A stretch of DNA of 64,000 nt from Gammaproteobacteria bacterium HGW-Gammaproteobacteria-13 (GTDB lineage: Bacteria > Pseudomonadota > Gammaproteobacteria > Pseudomonadales > Pseudomonadaceae): the NCBI GenBank assembly GCA_002840155.1, contig PGZH01000013.1, positions 62,001 to 126,000 on the forward strand, written 5' to 3'. Shown here one piece after another: positions 8,186 to 16,169 of this stretch. How positions within the stretch are numbered: position 1 is the first letter of the stretch; each line of letters opens with the position of its first letter. Made by a program: the position numbers and the translations under genes. The notes under the pieces are model-generated. The model saw nothing but the letters and a program-made list of their open reading frames with translations, made no database searches and had not been told where the DNA came from.

Positions 8186-10687
8186 TCAGCCCTCGCGCAG
8201 CACCGTCAGCGGGCTGATATTCAAGGCGCGGCGCGTACCGAGAACGCCTGCCGTGCCGACTAGCAATGCGCCGATCAAGGGCAGCAAGAGCAGCCAGGGG
8301 TGCGGTTGCCAAGTGAGGTCGAAGGCAAAGCGATAGAGCAGGAAGCTGATCAGCTCACAGCCAAAGGCCGCCAGCAGCCCGCTTGATGCGCCGAGCAGGC
8401 CGAACTCGGCGCGGCGCGCCTTGATCAACAGCTTGCGTTCGGCGCCCAAAGCACGCAGCAGAGCGCCCTGGCGTATGCGTTCATCCAGAGTCGCCTGCAG
8501 CCCGGCAAACAGCACGGCCAGGCCAGCGGCCAGGACGAACAGCAGAACGAACTCAATGGCCAGCGTGACCTGGGCAAGGATGCTGCGCAGTTGCGCCAGC
8601 AGCGCTTCGACCTGCAGCAGCGTTACGGCCGGGAAGGCGCGCGACAGTTCGACCAGTTGCTTTTCGTGCTGCGGCGGCAGGTAGAAGCTGGTCAGGTAGG
8701 TTACCGGCAGATCCTGCAGGGTGCCGGGCTGGAAGATCATGTAGAAGTTGGGCTGGAAGTTGTTCCAGTCCACTTCACGCAGGCTGCTGACCACCGCATC
8801 GCGGTTAAGGCCGCCGACACTGAAGCTCAAGCGGTCGCCCAGTTTCAGTTGCAGGCTTTCGGCCAGTTCGGACTCCACCGACACGCCCGGCAATTCGCTG
8901 GTATTGGCATCTGTCCACCAGCTACCGGCGACGAGGTTGTTGTCCGCAGGCAAATCGGCGGCCCAGGTCAGGCTCAGGTCGCGGCGAATTGCGCGCTCGC
9001 CCTGGGATTCCTTGCTGACGATCTGCCGCACGGGCTCGCCATTGATCATCACCAGTCGACCGGGCACCACGGGGAACAGGGGCGCGGGGTGCGGTGATAG
9101 TTCATTAAGGCGAGCGGCGAAGGCGTCCTTGTCCGCCGGCAGGATATTCAGCGCGAAGTGATTCGGTGCATTCTCCGGCAGTTGATCCTGCCAGGTGTCG
9201 AGCAGCTCGCCACGCAGCAAGGCAATCAGCGCCATGGCCAGAATGATCAGGCCAAACGCCAACGATTGCCCGGCTGCCGCGAGTGGATGACGCAGTAATT
9301 GGCCCAATCCCAGTCGCCAGGGCAGCGAAGCGCCGGCCAGTATGCGGCGCAGGCTCTGTAGGCCGAGCAGCAGCAATCCACCCAGTAGCAGTGCGGTTAC
9401 CAGGCCGCCACCGAGCAGGGCGAACGTCAGCTGCAGATCGAGGCTCAAACGCCACATGATCAGGCCCAGAGCCAGCAAGGCGGCGCCATACACCAGCCAG
9501 GAACTGGCCGGCACCGGCAGCAGGTCGCGACGCAGAACTCGCAACGGCGGCACACGGCCCAGCGCGGCCAGTGGCGGCAAGGCGAAGCCGGCCAGCGCCA
9601 CAAGTCCGGTGGCCATACCAGCCAGCGCGGGCCACAGGCTGCCAGGTGGAATCTGTGCCGGCAGTAGGTCCTGCAGCAGGTTGAACAGCGCCAGCTGCGC
9701 CAGCCAGCCCAGCAATGCGCCGATCAGGCTGGCGGTAATCCCCAGCAGCGCCAGTTGCATGCTGAACAGGCCGAGTGCCTGGTTGCGTGACAATCCCAGG
9801 CAGCGCAGCAGTGCGCTGGCATCGAAGCGCCTGGCGGCAAAGCGTGCCGCCGACAAGGCCACGGCAACCCCGGCCAGCAGCACGGCGGCCAGGCTGGCAA
9901 GGTTCAGATAGCGTTCGGCGCGGCCCAGGGCGCTGCCGACCTGACGATTGCCATCTTTGGCATCTTCCAGGCGCTGATTGGGGGCGAGGGTGATGCCCTG
10001 GCGATACTGCGCCAATGCATCAGCCTCACCGCGCCACAGCTCCTGATAGCGCACGCGGCTGCCCGGTTGCACCACGCCAGTGGCGGCGAGGTCATCCAGG
10101 TGCATCAGCAGGTGCGGGGTCAGGCTGTAGAAGTCACCGGCTTCATCCGGCAGAAAGGTCAGCACGCGGGTCAAACGCAGGGTTTTCGCGCCAACTTCCA
10201 CGCTATCGCTTGGCTTGAGGTTAAGCGCGACAAACAGGCGTGCCTCGGCCCAGGCTTCACCGGGCTGTGGGCCGGCACCGGTCTGTTCAACGTCATACAG
10301 TGCGGCGGCACTCTTCAGTTCACCGCGCAGAGGGTAAGCGCTGTCCGCCGCTTTGATACTGGCCAGCTGAATGCCGGCATCGCTGGCGACCACGCTGGAA
10401 AATTCGACCAGCTGCGCGTGTTCCAATCCTAGTTGTTTGCCACTGCTGATCTGTTCCGGGGCACTGGGTGAGCTGCCCGTCAGGCGCAGGTCGGCGGCGA
10501 GAAACTCGGTGGCCCGTAGCAACATGCCGTCATTCAGGCGGGCGCTGAAGTAACCGATGGCCGTGCTGGCGGCGACTGCGATCAGCAAGGCGAAAAACAG
10601 CACACGCAGCTCGCCGGCGCGGGCATCGCGCAGCAACTGACGGCTAGCTAGAGAGAGCAGGCGGGTAAATGGCAGCTGTTTCATCAA
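8186..10687 (-). CDS. FtsX-family ABC transporter permease
   Basis: An 833-residue inner-membrane permease of the YbbP/FtsX (MacB-like, type VII ABC) superfamily. An N-terminal membrane helix (VLFFALLIAVAASTAIGYFS) is followed by a large periplasmic domain. Three helices lie around 260-380, then a second set of hydrophobic segments, a second periplasmic domain around 500-690, and C-terminal helices. The duplicated FtsX core is typical. Its start overlaps the stop of the upstream ATPase (ATGATGA), so the pair forms one transporter. YbbAP-type exporters are linked to esterase TesA by position; the substrate is unknown. Confidence 0.9.
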   Translation of the reverse strand: MMKQLPFTRLLSLASRQLLRDARAGELRVLFFALLIAVAASTAIGYFSARLNDGMLLRATEFLAADLRLTGSSPSAPEQISSGKQLGLEHAQLVEFSSVVASDAGIQLASIKAADSAYPLRGELKSAAALYDVEQTGAGPQPGEAWAEARLFVALNLKPSDSVEVGAKTLRLTRVLTFLPDEAGDFYSLTPHLLMHLDDLAATGVVQPGSRVRYQELWRGEADALAQYRQGITLAPNQRLEDAKDGNRQVGSALGRAERYLNLASLAAVLLAGVAVALSAARFAARRFDASALLRCLGLSRNQALGLFSMQLALLGITASLIGALLGWLAQLALFNLLQDLLPAQIPPGSLWPALAGMATGLVALAGFALPPLAALGRVPPLRVLRRDLLPVPASSWLVYGAALLALGLIMWRLSLDLQLTFALLGGGLVTALLLGGLLLLGLQSLRRILAGASLPWRLGLGQLLRHPLAAAGQSLAFGLIILAMALIALLRGELLDTWQDQLPENAPNHFALNILPADKDAFAARLNELSPHPAPLFPVVPGRLVMINGEPVRQIVSKESQGERAIRRDLSLTWAADLPADNNLVAGSWWTDANTSELPGVSVESELAESLQLKLGDRLSFSVGGLNRDAVVSSLREVDWNNFQPNFYMIFQPGTLQDLPVTYLTSFYLPPQHEKQLVELSRAFPAVTLLQVEALLAQLRSILAQVTLAIEFVLLFVLAAGLAVLFAGLQATLDERIRQGALLRALGAERKLLIKARRAEFGLLGASSGLLAAFGCELISFLLYRFAFDLTWQPHPWLLLLPLIGALLVGTAGVLGTRRALNISPLTVLREG

Positions 10688-11367
10688 GGTTCCACGTGGT
10701 CGACCAGGTGGCCGCCTTCCAGACGGATCAGGCGTTGGCAGCGGTGCGCCAGGCGCTCGTCATGGGTGACCAGCACCAGGGTCGCGCCGCGCTCCTTGTT
10801 CAGCTCGAACAACAGGTCGCTGATACGCTCGCCGGTGTGGCTGTCGAGGTTGCCAGTGGGCTCGTCGGCAAACAGCACTGCAGGCTCGGCGGCAAAGGCG
10901 CGGGCGATGGCTACGCGTTGCTGTTCACCGCCTGACAGCTGGCGTGGGTAATGGGTCAGGCGTTGGCCCAGGCCGACCCGTTCGAGCAAGGCGCGGGCGC
11001 GCTGACGGGCATCGGCATGGCCTTCAAGCTCCAGCGGCAGCATGACGTTTTCCAGGGCATTCAAACTGTCGAGCAACTGGAAGGACTGAAAGACAAAGCC
11101 GACGTGCTCGGCGCGCACGCGTGCGCGTTGATCTTCATCGAGGCTGGCCAGGTCGTTGCCGGCTAACATAACGCTGCCGCTACTTGGCAGGTCGAGCCCA
11201 GCAAGCAAGCCGAGCAGGGTGGATTTGCCCGAGCCGGAGCTACCGACAATCGCCAGGCTGTCACCGGATACCAGCTCCAGCGACAGATCATGGAGTATGG
11301 TGAGTTCGCCTTCCGTGCTGGGAACCACTTTGCTAAGGTTTCGCGCGGTGAGAATACTTGAGCTCAT
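10684..11367 (-). CDS. ABC transporter ATP-binding protein (YbbA type)
   Basis: A 227-residue nucleotide-binding subunit of the LolD/MacB class. Walker A is GSSGSGKST (residues 42-50), the signature is LSGGEQQRVAIARA, and Walker B is AVLFADEPTGNLDS. The switch histidine lies in LVLVTHDERLA. It pairs with the overlapping FtsX-like permease. It diverges from tesA, the start codons being only about 10 bases apart, so the tesA promoter must lie inside this coding region and the ATPase promoter inside tesA or its 5' end. Confidence 0.93.
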   Translation of the reverse strand: MSSSILTARNLSKVVPSTEGELTILHDLSLELVSGDSLAIVGSSGSGKSTLLGLLAGLDLPSSGSVMLAGNDLASLDEDQRARVRAEHVGFVFQSFQLLDSLNALENVMLPLELEGHADARQRARALLERVGLGQRLTHYPRQLSGGEQQRVAIARAFAAEPAVLFADEPTGNLDSHTGERISDLLFELNKERGATLVLVTHDERLAHRCQRLIRLEGGHLVDHVEP

Positions 11368-11377
11368 GGAGAATCCA

Positions 11378-11983
11378 ATGCGTAAGTGGTTGATCGGTAC
11401 TGCCCTGAGCCTGCTGCTGTGGGGGCCGGCGGCGTTCGCGGGTACCGTACTGGTCGTCGGCGATAGTATCAGCGCGGCTTTTGGCCTGGATACCCGCCAG
11501 GGTTGGGTCGCCTTGCTGGAAAAACGCTTGATCGAGCAGGGTTTTGATCATCAAGTGGTCAACGCTTCGATCAGTGGCGATACCAGTGCAGGCGGTGCCG
11601 CACGGCTGCCTGCGCTACTTGCAGAGCATCAGCCGGAGCTGGTGATTATCGAGCTGGGTGGCAACGATGGCTTGCGCGGTCAGCCGCCAGCGCAATTGCA
11701 ACAAAACCTTGCGGCCATGGTGCAGGCATCGCAGCAAAAGGGCGCCAAGGTGCTGATCCTCGGCATGCAGTTACCGCCTAATTACGGTGTGCGTTACACC
11801 ACGGCGTTTGCTGACGTGTTCCCCAAGGTGGCGCAGGAACATAACGCTGCCCTGGTGCCTTTCGTACTGGAGGGCGTAGGTGGTGTGCCTGCGATGATGC
11901 AGAGCGACGGCATTCACCCTGCTGCTGTAGCGCAACCCAAGCTGTTGGATAACGTCTGGCCGACCCTGAAACCTTTGCTCTGA
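11378..11983 (+). CDS. tesA: Multifunctional acyl-CoA thioesterase/protease/lysophospholipase (hybrid gene)
   Basis: A periplasmic SGNH-hydrolase esterase of 201 residues. The signal peptide (about 1-21) ends in AAFA. Block I GDSIS has catalytic Ser near residue 30, ELGGNDGLRG is block III, and DGIHP is block V with Asp and His. The start is ATG 11378 because it gives the signal peptide and has GGAGA upstream; longer frames run antisense through the ATPase. The gene is a junction product: bases up to the 42-bp core at 11695-11736 are host, and the rest comes from the integrated element. A displaced second tail lies at 24304-24592. Confidence 0.93.
   Translation: MRKWLIGTALSLLLWGPAAFAGTVLVVGDSISAAFGLDTRQGWVALLEKRLIEQGFDHQVVNASISGDTSAGGAARLPALLAEHQPELVIIELGGNDGLRGQPPAQLQQNLAAMVQASQQKGAKVLILGMQLPPNYGVRYTTAFADVFPKVAQEHNAALVPFVLEGVGGVPAMMQSDGIHPAAVAQPKLLDNVWPTLKPLL
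11695..11736 (+). other. attL core, 42-bp direct repeat inside tesA
   Basis: Starts ATTGCAACAAAACC and ends GCAGCA. It is identical base for base to 24304-24345; the flanking base differs on both sides (A versus G before, A versus G after). It codes for tesA residues about 107-120. Homology continues with mismatches to the right at both sites because both are tesA 3' ends. This marks the left crossover boundary. Confidence 0.88.
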
Positions 11984-12237
11984 TGCTGTCCTAATGAAGG
12001 TCAGGAGGTGGCATCTTAGCGGGTGCCTCCCTGAGTGCGTCAACAGGTTTTTCTAACAGACGTTGAACATCTTTCTAACACTCAAGGGCTCTGGGGCGGG
12101 TGTTCCGGGCATGCCGTTGAGGGTGGGCAAGGGGGTAAACGGACTGAGTTTCCTATTGATAAGGGGACTCAGATTTTTCTGCCAGATTCTCAAGGGGCTG
12201 CCCTGATTGGAAGCAGCCCACATTAGTTCATACCAGC
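11984..12237. other. Left end of the element, non-coding
   Basis: The stretch between reconstituted tesA and the end of herA. It holds two copies of TTTCTAACA (12050-12058 and 12072-12080). The same octamer TTTCTAAC occurs twice near the integrase start (24213 and 24224), so these could be integrase arm sites. No gene is seen. Confidence 0.4.
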
Positions 12238-14097
12238 TCAGCTCGATCCGTCCATGCGAGAAGCAATTGTGTTTATTTGCTCTTCTGTTATTCGCTCAGC
12301 AGACCATCCTTGAGCAAAGCTAACGCTCTCTGATCTTGGCAACTTGGACCTCGGCAGGCTTCTAATTCGGATTCTTGCAGGTAATGCAGCACCCTCACCT
12401 ACGAAAAGAGCTTCTTGCTGCGCCAGAGTTGGAAGGGCTTTGGTCATGCCTGATAACCCATCAGGAAGGAAGCGCGCGACATGAGCCTGATCGGTTCCGT
12501 TGGTTAATCTGAGCACCAGCCAAGTCCCGCATTGGGAAATTACGGTGCTCTCAACGTCAGCGGGCCTTTGACTGACAAGCATTAAACCGATGCCGTACTT
12601 ACGCCCTTCACGCGCGATACGCCGGACTGCTGATTGAGCGGCGGCGTATTCTGCTTCTCCTTTGTCTGGAACGTAGCGGTGTGCCTCTTCGCATACCAAC
12701 AGAATAGGGTCTCTTCGCCGCTCCTCCATCGTCTGGTACAGCTTGTATTGGAACAGCAGGCGAGCAATGACTGCTGTCAGGGGGCCGGCCACTTCATTTG
12801 GTAGCCCCGAGATGTCAATGATGCGAAGGTCTTTTGGATCGCCCGCTTCACTTGAAATAGCGCCTACGAACTGCGAGATAAGGCCGCTGAGATTGTCTTC
12901 ATTTGTCCACTCATTCATCAGGAAGCGAATGCGAGGGTCACGACGAAGCATAGAAAGTTTGTCCAATATTGACTTGAAACCTTTCGTAGAAAAGTCGCTG
13001 TCAGTGACTCTTTCCATGCCTCCGCCTTTAGCTGAGCGAGCGGCTTGAACGTAAGCAATGTGATTAGTGAACTCTGCCAGGGAGAATGGGCGCGGCTTGT
13101 CTCTGTCGAACTCAATGATTCTGGCCATATCGATGCCAGCTTTAGGTCTTGGTTCGTCATGTGCGAGGCCATCGTCTGGAGCGGCCCAGTTGTAATTAGA
13201 TGGTGCAGCATCGACTAAGCCCGCAGCTACCATCCTTGAATGAGTCAGGGCTTTGTACACAATGTTGTGTTGGGATGTCGCTTCAAACTCTGTTTTCCCA
13301 ATGACCAGAAGGCGAAACTCTTCTGCTGACATTAACCAGTACGGAAGTTTGATTGGAGTGCCTGCTGTTTCGTCCGTGCCTATTGGGTCGTAGGCCCTGT
13401 AGACAAGCGCGCGGTCTGTGAAGGCATGACCATATTCACCATGCGGGTCAATCATGATGATTCTGGGTTTAAAAGTGGTGTCGTTTGATGGGCTATGTTC
13501 AAGGATGCTGTGTAGAACAGCTGCTACCGCGCCCGACTTCCCTGATCCAGTTGAGCCGAGTATTGCGCAATGGAGCGAGAACATCTTGTCGATGTTGGCA
13601 CGACACTGAGCGGAGTCTGCACCTACATACGTGGCGAAGGGCACCAGCGGGTCTACGCCATCTGGTCGCTGGCCCTCAGCGGATTGATAAAGGATTCCTG
13701 CTTCATCTCGGGTGAGAAGGTAAACATTCTGAAGCGGGAGGGGATACGTCGAGACACCACGTGTAAACGAAAGCCGGCTTTCGCTTGAATTCCAAATGCC
13801 CTCAGCAAACAGCTGAATTTCCATGAGCCTTTGATCTGCATCAGGTGGAATGGGCGTGGCAGTACCGACCAGCTCTTCAGATTTCATCCTGAGTAGTGTG
13901 ACAAAACCGAAAACAAGGCGTCTTCCAAAATGTACCTTCACGACGCTGCCAATTTGGCCAATTGGATAAACTCGACCAGCGTAGCTACGCGTTAGCTCTG
14001 ATACGTCGCCTGACAGCTCCACTTTTACTGTTGAGCCTGAAACCTCAACGATGGAGCCCACCTTGAGGTCCGCGACTGCTTCAAAAGGCGTGCTCAT
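12238..14097 (-). CDS. herA: HerA-type hexameric ATPase of a SIR2-HerA defence system
   Basis: A 619-residue AAA/FtsK-HerA superfamily ATPase. The N-terminal HAS-barrel is around 8-130. Walker A GSTGSGKSG is at 181-189, followed by IIMIDPHGEY and a second acidic strand LLVCEEAHRYVPD. A basic segment RRIAREGRKYG precedes LVSQRPADV, as in HerA. The start is ATG 14097, which overlaps the SIR2 stop as ATGA; an upstream frame would add 18 residues inside SIR2. In SIR2-HerA (also called Nezha) systems the HerA hexamer assembles with SIR2 and is needed for abortive NAD depletion on phage infection. Base use is more AT-rich than the chromosome, consistent with transfer. Confidence 0.9.
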   Translation of the reverse strand: MSTPFEAVADLKVGSIVEVSGSTVKVELSGDVSELTRSYAGRVYPIGQIGSVVKVHFGRRLVFGFVTLLRMKSEELVGTATPIPPDADQRLMEIQLFAEGIWNSSESRLSFTRGVSTYPLPLQNVYLLTRDEAGILYQSAEGQRPDGVDPLVPFATYVGADSAQCRANIDKMFSLHCAILGSTGSGKSGAVAAVLHSILEHSPSNDTTFKPRIIMIDPHGEYGHAFTDRALVYRAYDPIGTDETAGTPIKLPYWLMSAEEFRLLVIGKTEFEATSQHNIVYKALTHSRMVAAGLVDAAPSNYNWAAPDDGLAHDEPRPKAGIDMARIIEFDRDKPRPFSLAEFTNHIAYVQAARSAKGGGMERVTDSDFSTKGFKSILDKLSMLRRDPRIRFLMNEWTNEDNLSGLISQFVGAISSEAGDPKDLRIIDISGLPNEVAGPLTAVIARLLFQYKLYQTMEERRRDPILLVCEEAHRYVPDKGEAEYAAAQSAVRRIAREGRKYGIGLMLVSQRPADVESTVISQCGTWLVLRLTNGTDQAHVARFLPDGLSGMTKALPTLAQQEALFVGEGAALPARIRIRSLPRSKLPRSESVSFAQGWSAERITEEQINTIASRMDGSS

Positions 14098-15266
14098 AAG
14101 AGGCTCCCTGCACCATCTCGAAGGATTTTCGTAACACCTGAGAAGGTCCACCAGCTTCTCTGATCTCCAGCCACTGGCTCATGGAACGGTCCATTCTTGC
14201 CGGCATACAGCCCCTTTTCGGTTAGCACAAAAACTCTTGCTCCCCATTGCCCTTGCCTCCAGCGAGCTAAGCACTCTGGCATCGCCTCTCGTTCTTGTAC
14301 GAAGGCTACCAATGTAGTTCTGCTGTCTACTCTGCCCATACAGAGCTCGATTTCTTCGTTGATATGGTCATCACCAAAGCTGTATCCACATACGGCGAGG
14401 ACATTATCTTCACGACCGGAGAGGGCGCGGCGGAATAGATCAAACTGGGCGGCGAATGGATCTCTTTGAGTAGCCGCATACTTCGTTGCCTGAGGGTGAA
14501 TTAGGATCAAACCGTTTCGATTGGGGTAGGTGTCCAGATCACGCACTCTCCAGACCCTAAAATCGTCACCAAGGTGCCAGTCAATTGATCCGTGCAGCTT
14601 AATCACACAGGCCCTAATCCCACTCTTAGGCTCTTCCTCGCCAAACCTGTACGACCGAAACGCTACAGCACCACCTGAAAAGCCGTCCCAGTAGGTAACG
14701 TTTGTAAGTGCCAATGAGTCTTCGATTAGGGTGTCGTAATTGGTCGTGAAAATTCTCACAGGTCTTCTTCGGTCCTGAAGTCCGGCCTGTGAAGTGTTAA
14801 ATAGGGCGCGCGCGAATGCGCTGTGATCATCAATTAGAACCAATGAGTTGGTAGGAGACCCGATTTCTTCGGCCGCACCTGCAAAAGCTGGCACGTATCC
14901 CCAGCGGATGGTATTGGCTATGGCTTCGAGTATCGCTTCGTGTGCCCTTTGGAGCTGCTCGCAGTCATATGTTGTCCCGCCGATTGAGGCATTGTTGGCC
15001 CGAGATCGATTAGCAAGGGCTGTGTAATCACCCATCTGGCTCAGAATATGCTCAATGTGTGAATCTTCAGGAAGCTCAGCAACGACGGCACTAATTAAAG
15101 GTTCATGTGGCGAACCTGCAAGCAGGGCTTTGATACGGTCAGTTAGTGGGTACATCAGCGGGATTTTTGCTCCGTAGCTGACTCCTGCACCAAGCAGCCA
15201 GTTCAGGCACGGAGATGCCAGGTGCCTATCAAGCTGTTCAAGCCAATCACTGCTATCGGTGCTCAT
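14094..15266 (-). CDS. SIR2-family NADase effector of a SIR2-HerA defence system
   Basis: A 390-residue SIR2_2-type protein. The NAD-binding Rossmann motif is GAGVSYGAKIP (from residue 26). TTNYD is at 174-178, KLHGSIDW from 223 with the catalytic-type histidine, and GYSFGDDH from 294. These are the expected positions in bacterial defence SIR2 proteins, which hydrolyse NAD+ rather than deacetylate proteins. A GGGAAC-like ribosome site lies 3-4 bases before ATG 15266. The 4-base overlap with herA indicates translational coupling. The role is inferred from the gene pair; no trigger can be read from sequence. Confidence 0.9.
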   Translation of the reverse strand: MSTDSSDWLEQLDRHLASPCLNWLLGAGVSYGAKIPLMYPLTDRIKALLAGSPHEPLISAVVAELPEDSHIEHILSQMGDYTALANRSRANNASIGGTTYDCEQLQRAHEAILEAIANTIRWGYVPAFAGAAEEIGSPTNSLVLIDDHSAFARALFNTSQAGLQDRRRPVRIFTTNYDTLIEDSLALTNVTYWDGFSGGAVAFRSYRFGEEEPKSGIRACVIKLHGSIDWHLGDDFRVWRVRDLDTYPNRNGLILIHPQATKYAATQRDPFAAQFDLFRRALSGREDNVLAVCGYSFGDDHINEEIELCMGRVDSRTTLVAFVQEREAMPECLARWRQGQWGARVFVLTEKGLYAGKNGPFHEPVAGDQRSWWTFSGVTKILRDGAGSLL

Positions 15267-15368
15267 AAGTTCCCTATTTTCGGTCGGTCCGTTTTGTTTC
15301 GATCAGACTCCGTTAAAAAGAGGTCGAACATCAAGCATTTTGAACTGAAAGATTCAGGTCTATGAGAG

Positions 15369-15902
15369 TCAGCAGCCAAGTCTGGCTTTGTTTCTTCTGA
15401 CCATTGCTTCAAGGGTTGCATCGCGTCTTTTGCTGAGACGATGAGCCTTAGCAGCATCGGTCTGAGATTGAGGTGAGCGTTTAATTTCTTTCATGGCTTG
15501 CCGGAAATTGTCTTTCTCCCGCTCTAACAGGGAGGCGCTATGTCCATATCCAAGCTGGCGCATTTTTTCGGCGACCACTTGGGCAACTTCAGGGTTCTCA
15601 AGGACCGCCTCGAAGGCATCGAACACCATGTCCTTAAATTCCGGCGAGACCCATGCTGCATACTCGATGGTTGCTCGCTTTGTTGCCCAAGAAGCTGCCC
15701 CGTTGGAGCTGTGCAAATTCTGCATAGCTTCGAGTCGCTTGGCCTCCTTGGTTCGCCATTGGCCCGGAGACTTCTTCTGGTCCAACTTCAAAGCACGCCA
15801 TACCTCAGTCAGGTTCCACTGACCTGCCGAATTGGCCTTGAAGGGGTGACCTTCGATCATAATGACGTGTCCAGCATGCTTGTGCTTAATGTCGATATTC
15901 AT
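15369..15902 (-). CDS. KilA-N domain protein
   Basis: A 177-residue protein with a KilA-N DNA-binding domain over about residues 10-110. Features include GHPFKANSAGQWNLTEVW, a WRTKEAKRLEAMQ segment and a WVSPEFKDMVFDAFEAVLE segment. A basic helical tail follows. ATG 15902 was chosen because it begins the domain and has AAGGAA upstream; the longer frame adds 32 unlikely residues. KilA-N proteins are common in phages, often as antirepressors or regulators. It lies about 100 bases upstream of SIR2 and about 240 bases downstream of a phage-type promoter, so it may be the first gene of the defence transcript. Confidence 0.85.
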   Translation of the reverse strand: MNIDIKHKHAGHVIMIEGHPFKANSAGQWNLTEVWRALKLDQKKSPGQWRTKEAKRLEAMQNLHSSNGAASWATKRATIEYAAWVSPEFKDMVFDAFEAVLENPEVAQVVAEKMRQLGYGHSASLLEREKDNFRQAMKEIKRSPQSQTDAAKAHRLSKRRDATLEAMVRRNKARLGC

Positions 15903-16144
15903 AATGTGGTTTTTCCTTTCGATTGATCCCCGAGTTCGCTCCCTACGGCCAGCACACAGACCCACGACAATGGGACTGGCAGTCGGCACGAGGAGCAATC
16001 GGAAAGACTGTGTTGATGGAGTACCCAGCGATGGGTGAGGGGAGTGGTCAATGAAGATGATCAGCCCACGAAGGAACCGACCATCTCACTGAGCCACCAA
16101 GAGAAAGCAGGAAGAGGAACTTTAAGAAGTATCCTAAGGGACCC

Positions 16145-16169
16145 CCCCCCTATAAGTGAGGGTTTTTAA
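16145..16169 (-). promoter_or_regulatory. T3/T7-class phage promoter-like site A, reading toward KilA-N/SIR2-HerA
   Basis: Read on the minus strand: TTAAAAACCCTCACTTATAG followed by a run of nine G. Compare the T3 promoter core ACCCTCACTAAAGGG and the T7 core CTCACTATAGGG. The match is complete except for one extra T after CACT. The upstream TAAAAACCCTCACT also matches the promoter consensus I recall for Pseudomonas T7-like phage gh-1. It lies at the end of the gp16-like gene and points into the KilA-N and defence genes. The predicted start is near 16150. Confidence 0.7.

Noticed and set aside
12390..12415. Plus-strand ACCCTCACC in herA as another phage promoter
   Set aside because: Lies inside coding sequence in the opposite direction, and lacks CACT-n-AAAG.
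16025..16050. CCCCTCACCCATC on the minus strand upstream of KilA-N as a fifth phage promoter
   Set aside because: Shares only CCCCTCAC; the following bases do not match the other sites.
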